Positions 57,697 to 64,000 of a stretch of 64,000 nucleotides of DNA are shown here, piece by piece (position 1 is the first letter of the stretch; the number at the start of each line of letters is the position of its first letter). The notes beneath the pieces are model-generated. The model had not been told where the DNA came from, did not search any database, and saw nothing but the letters and a program-made list of their open reading frames with translations. The position numbers and the translations under genes were made by a program. This DNA comes from Yamagishiella unicocca (taxonomy: Eukaryota; Chlorophyta; Chlorophyceae; Chlamydomonadales; Volvocaceae): assembly GCA_003116995.1 (NCBI GenBank), contig BDSL01000071.1:310001-374000 (forward strand). The letters run 5' to 3'.

Positions 57697-59888
57697 TCAT
57701 ACAGCAGCTGCTGTTGCCGTCGCAGCCGTCGCAGCTGAAGGCGCGCGCTGCTTTTTCGCTGACCGCCGCGATTCGATGCAGCTTGCGCACGTGAAGTTAT
57801 CCTGCTGCAGGACATCTTGGCTCAGGTTGAGGCACTGCGGGTGAAACCTGGGGGTGGATATTTTGCACAGTGAAGGCCGTGTTCAGGTGTCGTGGTTCAC
57901 GGCGACAGCCTTGGGGCACACCATTTGCACGCTGCACTATTCGTACATGACAATGGCGTGGGAGTACTCAACCCAAACCAGCTCACGTACCACTCGTCGC
58001 AGGCATCGCACATAACCATGGGCCTGTCCGGATTGTACGGCAGTTCGCACAAGCAGTAGCTGCAGGCAACGGCAATGGGAACAACCTTGCTTCAGTAAAT
58101 GAGTTTGATGATGTCCTAGGCGCGCGGTATCATACTGGCCCCTTAATACTCACGCAATGGACCTTCGTCATGCTCATCTTTACGCGATACACATTGGCCA
58201 AAGCATCGCCCGTTCCCCTCATGTATGCTTCGCTTGGCTCCGCAAGGCACGCGCTGTTCATGCGGAATACAAGGCAAACTTCCTCCCTTGTCGCTTTTCT
58301 ACGCACTATCCCGGGCTACTCACACTGGCACTCGGTCCGGCTCGAAGTGCTTCGTACGCGGCTATGGAAGGGGACACCCGGGGACCATAGCACGGCGGGT
58401 TAATGCCCAGACTATCTTGGTCGGTAACACGTGTGGTAGTAAGCCGCTAGCAACCAGTAAAAACAGCTAGGATGCGTGGACGATTACAAAACGGAAGGGC
58501 AAAGGATTGTGCTTGGCGCCTGGGGCTGCTGCCCTTACATTGTGGTTAAAGTACGAGGATAGCGGCGCGCCCGTCAACATCAGCGCAAGTGACGCCATGC
58601 CGTCCAGAGTGCAGACCGAACCCTAGCCCCCTGCGCACACACTGCGGATTGTAGTTTCCCAGAACGAAGGCATGCAGCCACATGTTGACGCGTGACGGCA
58701 GGCTCACATAAATATTAACCCACACGATGCAATGTGCGCCTGAGCCTGGCCAGACGTCACAGCACCACCGCGACTCACCTTGTATATGAAGCGGCAGAAG
58801 AAGTCGTTCTCTTGACGTATTTGCAACGACTGTTGACAGGCACCAAGCAAGCAGGCAGCACAGGAGCGCGTGAACGACCTTGCGTGGGCCACTACTGCAC
58901 TCTCTGTTCAACCTTGCGTGGGCCACTACTGCACTGTTCACCTAGACGCCGGACGGCTTTCCGTCTAATGTCCCGCAAGAAGTGATAGGGAGTCGTTACA
59001 CAGCAGCCCACTACTTGCTTACTTTGGTGCTTCTGCCCCATACGGTTATACATATGCACGCATTGCATCAGTCAGACGCTTCCATGGCATCCAATTGACA
59101 GCATCAAGCCGTGCGCAGCACTGTTGTGGGCAGGAATTCCCACAGGACATCCCCATACACACACCTCGTATCGGTCCACGGTGTGGACGAAGCAGCGGCC
59201 GAGGATGGCGGCCAGCGGCGCCTTGTCCTGGTGGTCCGAGTCAAACACCTCCGACTCGCCATGAAAGATCTGGAACAGTGTGGTACCAGGCATCGGAGGG
59301 GTTGACCCAGGACGGTTTTAGGTATCTTTATGTTTAACCCACACACCCCCGTGTACATGTGTTCAGCTGCGGAAGGGTTGTCATCGGAGTGCGAAACTCT
59401 TCCATGCCCCAAAAAATCTGTGCCTTCAAATTCACCCAACCGGAGAATCGTGGTGAGCATGGCGACAGGTGTGTCATGCCTGACAGGGGTCCGACGCCAA
59501 TATGCCGGCAACGGCGCACACTACTAACGCGCACCTTGCGGCCACCAATAGCCTCTTCGGGGCGATAGAACCAAGTCACCTCCAACTCAATATCGGATGG
59601 GTCTGCGCTCTGCTGCACCAGCTTCTTGATTCGGGCAATCTGCGAGCGACGGATTCGGAAAGACTACCCATTCAACATTGTTGTAAATTGATTGCTGCGA
59701 CACGCGACGACTGCTGAAGCCTAATTTGGTGCTTCGAACCAAAACGCTCATCTTGCCGCCATCTTGGACAGGTAATGACTCACGTAAGCAGGCGCCGTGG
59801 CATCTGGATTAATAAGGACACAATCTCCGGGTTTGTATTCTTGGTTATCGTGCACTGCTGACGGCAACTCCTTTCGCTTGGCCTTCAT
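57697..59888 (-). CDS. BAH-PHD chromatin reader, EBS/SHL type
   Basis: Seven minus-strand exons join in frame: 59888-59784, 59639-59535, 59269-59165, 58829-58779, 58361-58324, 58059-57991 and 57847-57697 (stop). They encode 207 residues, close to Arabidopsis SHL (about 230). The BAH domain runs from about residue 18 to 125: EYKPGDCVLINPDATAPAYI, ELEVTWFYRPEEAIGGRK, FHGESEVFDSDHQDKAPLAA, ILGRCFVHTVDRYE, NDFFCRFIYK and HFEPDRVPV. The PHD finger follows with all eight ligands: C-L-C, C-D-A-C, H-P-Q-C and C-A-S-C. The tail is basic (ESRRSAKKQRAP), a possible nuclear signal. In plants these proteins bind H3K27me3 through BAH and H3K4me3 through PHD and repress flowering or developmental genes. In an alga the targets are unknown. 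It shares its upstream region with OST3. Confidence 0.94.
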
Positions 59889-60286
59889 TTTGCGACAGCC
59901 AAATGCTCATCCGCCAGACGACAAACTAGTTATATTTCCAAATACATAGCTAGGCCCCTATTGTTGCTGACAGACACTGTCCTTGTCGGGAGTTGGTGAG
60001 CAAAATTCAAAAAAGTGCATACGCGCGTAAGGTAAGGAAGCGTACTCTTTAAACAAAGACTCTCGCAAGGACAAGTCGTAGCAGAATGCAAGGGGCAAGG
60101 ACGCGTACCGGCGTACGCATAAATTGTTTGTACGACGCTCGTCTCGTTGGATGCGGGGCTCATGGACAGGCAGCTGCAAGGATTACCTTGGAGGATCGTT
60201 TGGTTCCATACATTACAAAGCATGCTGATGTTTCAGTGAGGAAGGGAGGACACGTATTGTCACGGCGATCGCAGAGCGCAGCAAAG
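59889..60286. promoter_or_regulatory. Bidirectional promoter region, BAH-PHD (-) / OST3 (+)
   Basis: Only 398 bp separate two divergent start codons, so the core promoters must lie here. AT-richer stretches at 59930-59960 and 60030-60070 could house them. No TATA box consensus is clear for either direction. Confidence 0.55.
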
Positions 60287-63200
60287 ATGTCGACAGGCGA
60301 CGGTCGCAGGATGAGGCCCCTTTTTACTGCTTTGTTGCTGGCTTCCATTTCAGTTCTCGCGCTGGTATCGGGTACACCGGTAAGCGGGTTTGTGGCCTCC
60401 CTTGGTTGCGTACCTTCAGCGTAGAATGCATGCGGCACGGGAGACAGGTGTCGCGCAGCAACTCTAATTCTAAGTTGGTGTATCCTAGCAATGGTGGCAG
60501 GCTCCGGAATGGGGCCCCTGCGCGAGACGGGGGCGCCCTGGGGCGTTGCCGTATGCAGGGTTTCCCGGCGATTGTGTTTGGTAACCAACTGCTTTACTGC
60601 ACATTGGCGTCCAACGGCAAAACCAAACCAAATGTAGAACCCAACCCTAGAAGCAAGCAATGAGGGACCGCTGCGTCTGCGTGCCACGGATTACCACGAT
60701 GCAGCCTGGCCCCCACGGTTTGTTAGTACCCCCCCCCCTCCACACCTCTCCGCATGAGCCTCTGCTGCACAGACCGCCTCCGAATACACAGCTCACATTC
60801 TACCTTGGTTCGTAAAATCGTAAAAAACGTACCTCGCAAAACTACATCCATGCCCTCTCTAGGCCCTTACTACCTACCCTTCCAACCCGCTCATGCCCGA
60901 CGTGCGCCGGCATCCCCCAGGAGGTTTCGGAGCTGGCGGCCCTGCGGGACCGGAGCGCCGACGGGGTCATCCTCCTGACGGACGACGTGCTGTCTGAATT
61001 CGTCCTCGGAAACACCCGGCCCTACTCGGTTGCCATCTTCTTCTCAGCGGCTCAGGTGCGACCTCGGAGGGCGTCGGCACCCTATGGTGACAACTGGGCG
61101 GCGCGCACTGGTCATCTGACTTGGGCGCTGTTTACATGGGTCATAAACATCCCGTTTTTCCGGCTCGGACCTATCACGAGGTCCCCACACTGTTATTTCC
61201 CGTCTTCCCCCTCTGCGTCCGTTCTCACGGCGTGTATGCCGTGCACGCGCCCCCCCGCCACTGCTAGGATGAGGTGGTCGGGGCCCACCCCTTTCCATCC
61301 GCGTCGTGGCATCCCCAATTCCGCGGAGCACTATAGCCGCTGCCAGGCTTCCAGAACTGCCCGCGCCTTTACCACCTCGATCGGGGCGTGAGTCTCTGGC
61401 TCCGCACATGCGTCATGGGCCGGGGCATGACGGCTGGCAGCGCGCGCGGGCCATCCCCGCGCGCTCCATGGCTGGTAGATTATGGCTCAACCAAATGCTG
61501 GTAGCTTATGTCTTATTCAAAAGCTTACTAGGAGGCGAAATCCCAGCCCAGCCCATTGTGTTGACCGCTTATTGACCGCTAATCGCGCCGCGGGTGTCAT
61601 GCTATGCCTGCTGCGCTGCAGGTTCTCGAAAGCAATCCGTCGCTGCGCTTGGCTGAGCTGCGTGGGGAGTACGGTCTCGCTGCAAAGGCCTTCGCCAGCG
61701 GCCAGGACGCCGACAAGCTGTTCTTCTTCGAGGCGGCGTTGGAAACGTCCCAGCAGCCTTTTGCCATGCTGCAGGTGCGCGGGCGATGAGCAATGAGAGG
61801 CAACGACGAGGAACGAGTAGCGGATACAGCGACGGTCCAACTCCCTAGTGCTTGGGAGGGTAGCTTTACGGGGCAGACCGGTACACGGATTAAAGGACGT
61901 GGTGCATGGTCGGTCACGTGGTATGTTACCAGACCAGCCAAGGGCAACGCCCACCAATGCTGTCCGGCGGCTGTGTCAACTGCGCTAGCGCTTGCTCGGC
62001 CCAATACCCCTGCCCCTGCCAGGCAGCCACCCAGAGCACGACAGCGGTCCTCGCGCCATAACGCCGGGTCACCAGCCTCGCCCCGTTTGCCCGCTTTCCA
62101 GTCCCCCATCCAAGTTGCCCAAAGCTGTTCCAGTTCCCATTAAAAACGCCTTTTGTCCTTTACTGAGGATGGCTCGAAGCCCACCACCCCATGCGCAGCC
62201 CACACCGCACCCCCCCCCCGCCGGTCGTCCGTCCCAATGCTCCAGCATGCGCCCACATCCTCGCTGTCCGCCGACCATGCGCCCACTATCTTGTCGTCTT
62301 TCGTGTCACCGGTTTCACACCACCACCACCACCCCCGCCCCAACTGGCGCTCCCGACGCAGGTCAACGCCCTGCCTTGCGTCATGCGTATCGCGCCAGGG
62401 ATGGCGATTTCGCGGGGGACCGTCGAGCTGCCCAAAAGCGACAAAATGCTTCCGGAAACGATCGGCACTCGCGATTACCCCTGGCCTGCGGAGACCTTCG
62501 TGCAGTTCCTCGGCACTGATCACGGCTTGAAGGCGGCGGCCATCGACCGGCCCAGCGTGTACAAGAGTCCGCTGTTCCCGATTGTTGTGCTTGCGGGCCT
62601 GCTGGTGCTGGCGTACGTTGGATACAAGCTGGTCATGACGTCGATGCTTCACCACCCTGCCATCTGGGCGGTGGCGTCGCTGGCGGTTTTCTGGTTCTCC
62701 GCGAGCGGCGGCATGTACAACATCATCCGGGGTGTGCCCTTTTTCATCAGGGATCGCAACGGAAACATTCAGGTATGGCAACGGATTTCGGGAGCCAAAT
62801 CTGTTTTTGCTGAGTGAAGCGTGTTATGGGATGGGCCGTGGGGTATGGGCGGAGACCCGTGGATCGGTCGGCACTGAAAAATGAAACCGATTTAGGGAAC
62901 GTTTGGTACACACGTTTGGAGGTTCGTGCTGGAGGGGCCGTGGGCGAGGAACATGGACCGAGGTAGGGATGAGGAGGGCAGCGGCGAGCTGTTGATTGGT
63001 TCGCAGGGAGAAGGACACAGTCCGCATCCTGGGCTTCGCCTTGTAGGGGGCATCGCAGGCTTCGGGCGGACAGGCCAGCGGTGGCTGTGGGGTGGCAGGG
63101 GCTTCGGGGACCCCGCAGGGTGACGAAAAGACATGATTCGTGAGATGCGGACCCGCATCCGGAACACCGGTAGGGGGCGCAAAACAGAGCAACCCGCGTC

Positions 63201-63634
63201 CGCACGCATCTCTGCGCTTTACGTCACGGGGCCCTAAACCTACTGGGATTAGGGTTTTAGGGTCTATGGCCCCTAAAACCCTCAACATACTGGAGGTTAG
63301 GGCGGCCTCAACCACCTCTCATGCCTCCGTACGTTCGTGACACCAAGTCCAAGGTGACCTCGATCCCCTCGCGCCCAACACCCCGGACCTGCCCCAGTTC
63401 TTCCTGACTGGGCGCCAGGGCCAACTCGGCGCCGAGGGCTTTGCGCTGGGGACGCTCTACCTGCTGGTGTCGTGCAGTCTGGCCTTCATCACCTTCATGG
63501 CGCCCCGCATCGCCTCCCACACCCTGCGGAACTCGCTCAGCGTGCTGGGCGCGCTGGTGGCCGCGGGCTCACTCTACCAGACGTTTACCCTGTGGACCAT
63601 GAAGACGGGCTACCGCCACGTGTTCTACATCTAG
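60287..63634 (+). CDS. OST3: OST3/OST6 subunit of ER oligosaccharyltransferase
   Basis: Five exons, all phase 0: 60287-60379, 60921-61055, 61622-61774, 62362-62772 and 63398-63634 (TAG). They give 342 residues. A signal peptide (LFTALLLASISVLALVSGTP) is followed by the luminal thioredoxin-like domain (VILLTDDVLSEFVLGNTRPY, SVAIFFSAAQ, ELRGEYGLAAKAFAS, DKLFFFEAALETS, VNALPCVMRIAPG). Four membrane segments follow: LFPIVVLAGLLVLAYVGYKL, AIWAVASLAVFWFSASGG, ALGTLYLLVSCSLAFITFMA and SLSVLGALVAAGSLYQTFTL, with the conserved MYNIIRG and GYRHVFYI end. The subunit helps the OST complex N-glycosylate proteins that form disulfides. The CxxC motif of yeast and animal homologues is absent, as in plants. 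Intron 3 holds a reverse family A repeat (62217-62330). Confidence 0.94.
62217..62330 (-). repeat. Dispersed repeat family A, reverse copy in OST3 intron 3
   Basis: Reads GCTCCAGCATGCGCCCACAT, CCGCCGACCATGCGCCCACT and TTTCGTGTCACCGGTTTC on the + strand, the reverse complement of family A. Its far end lies 31 nt from the acceptor at 62361. Confidence 0.7.
63232..63292. repeat. Interstitial telomere-like tract in OST3 intron 4
   Basis: CCCTAAACC, TTAGGGTTTTAGGG and CCCCTAAAACCC in both orientations within 60 nt, resembling volvocine telomere units facing each other. Confidence 0.55.
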
Positions 63635-64000
63635 TGGGGAAGTGAGTCGGATGATGTCGGGTTGCGGCTAAGGCGTCGTTCCGCGCCTAGGGTGTTCAGG
63701 TCAGATGGAACTCGGGAGCGGAAGGCAACCGGCGGCCGCCATGGGCTCTGCTTTACTAGATCTCACAAACGTAGATGTGCGCGGGCCTCTTATCAGTGGC
63801 AATGATCTGACATGCAGGCCTGCGCTTGCCGGTCCGTGTCGGATCCTTTGGTGTTGGCGCTGTGAAGGCGATTATGTGCGAATGTTACGATGAAGGACCA
63901 GGGAGGCGGACGATGCCTGGACGCGTGGTGGCCCTTGGCAAAATGGTTGTTGAGAGCTGTGATCAAATCGCTGTCGACTCCCAACTGCAACCGACGCATC
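63635..64000. other. Downstream of OST3, no gene seen
   Basis: OST3 3' UTR and spacer. No TGTAA on the + strand before the window ends and no supported coding sequence. Confidence 0.45.

Overview
The window reads as nuclear DNA of a volvocine green alga (Chlamydomonadales; Chlamydomonas/Gonium/Volvox relatives). The evidence is GC-rich coding sequence split into many short exons, GT-AG introns full of minisatellites and short dispersed repeats, TGTAA-type poly(A) signals, and a land-plant-like gene set (EBS/SHL-type BAH-PHD reader, plant-type fused aminotransferase, AP2/ERF factor). The species cannot be named from the sequence. Gene models were built by hand: every junction quoted keeps the reading frame across a GT-AG (three times GC-AG) intron and restores a known family alignment. 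No transcript evidence was available.

Layout. 62-3466 (+): 3' part of a protein kinase whose N-lobe lies outside the window. 6137-9449 (-): secreted/ER GT90 (CAP10-like) glycosyltransferase, 5 exons. 11165-12205: 34-bp minisatellite. 13730-16512 (-): MAT1, the CDK-activating-kinase assembly subunit of TFIIH, without its RING exons. 16942-17431 (+): mitochondrial acyl carrier protein. 18030-24637 (+): 13-exon sulfotransferase-like plus class-IV PLP aminotransferase fusion. 27664-28428 (-): ankyrin-type protein. 30227-33710 (+): VIT/CCC1 iron or manganese transporter. 33.7-39.6 kb: gene-poor, with two inverted-repeat elements and retroelement-like debris. 39588-47762 (+): 1533-residue leucine-rich-repeat protein. 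48830-50703 (-): small TPR protein. 53497-56459 (-): AP2/ERF transcription factor. 57697-59888 (-): BAH-PHD chromatin reader. 60287-63634 (+): OST3/OST6 subunit of oligosaccharyltransferase.

The genes do not form an operon or pathway. Two divergent pairs share short upstream regions (MAT1/ACP, about 430 bp; BAH-PHD/OST3, about 400 bp). GT90 and OST3 both serve ER glycosylation, and MAT1, AP2 and BAH-PHD act in transcription or chromatin, but this is ordinary eukaryotic gene mixing.

The most unusual signal is in the introns. At five exon-intron junctions, in three genes, the end of the exon together with its 5' splice site has been tandemly duplicated into the intron. The result is a row of near-identical donors, in one case eight, spaced by a multiple of three. 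Other points of interest are an apparently RING-less MAT1, loss of the PLP-pyridine glutamate in the aminotransferase domain, three GC-AG introns, a 0.92-kb palindrome encoding a heptad-repeat peptide, a 1.2-kb G-rich 14/15-bp array inside a GC-AG intron, and three short repeat families found mainly in introns.
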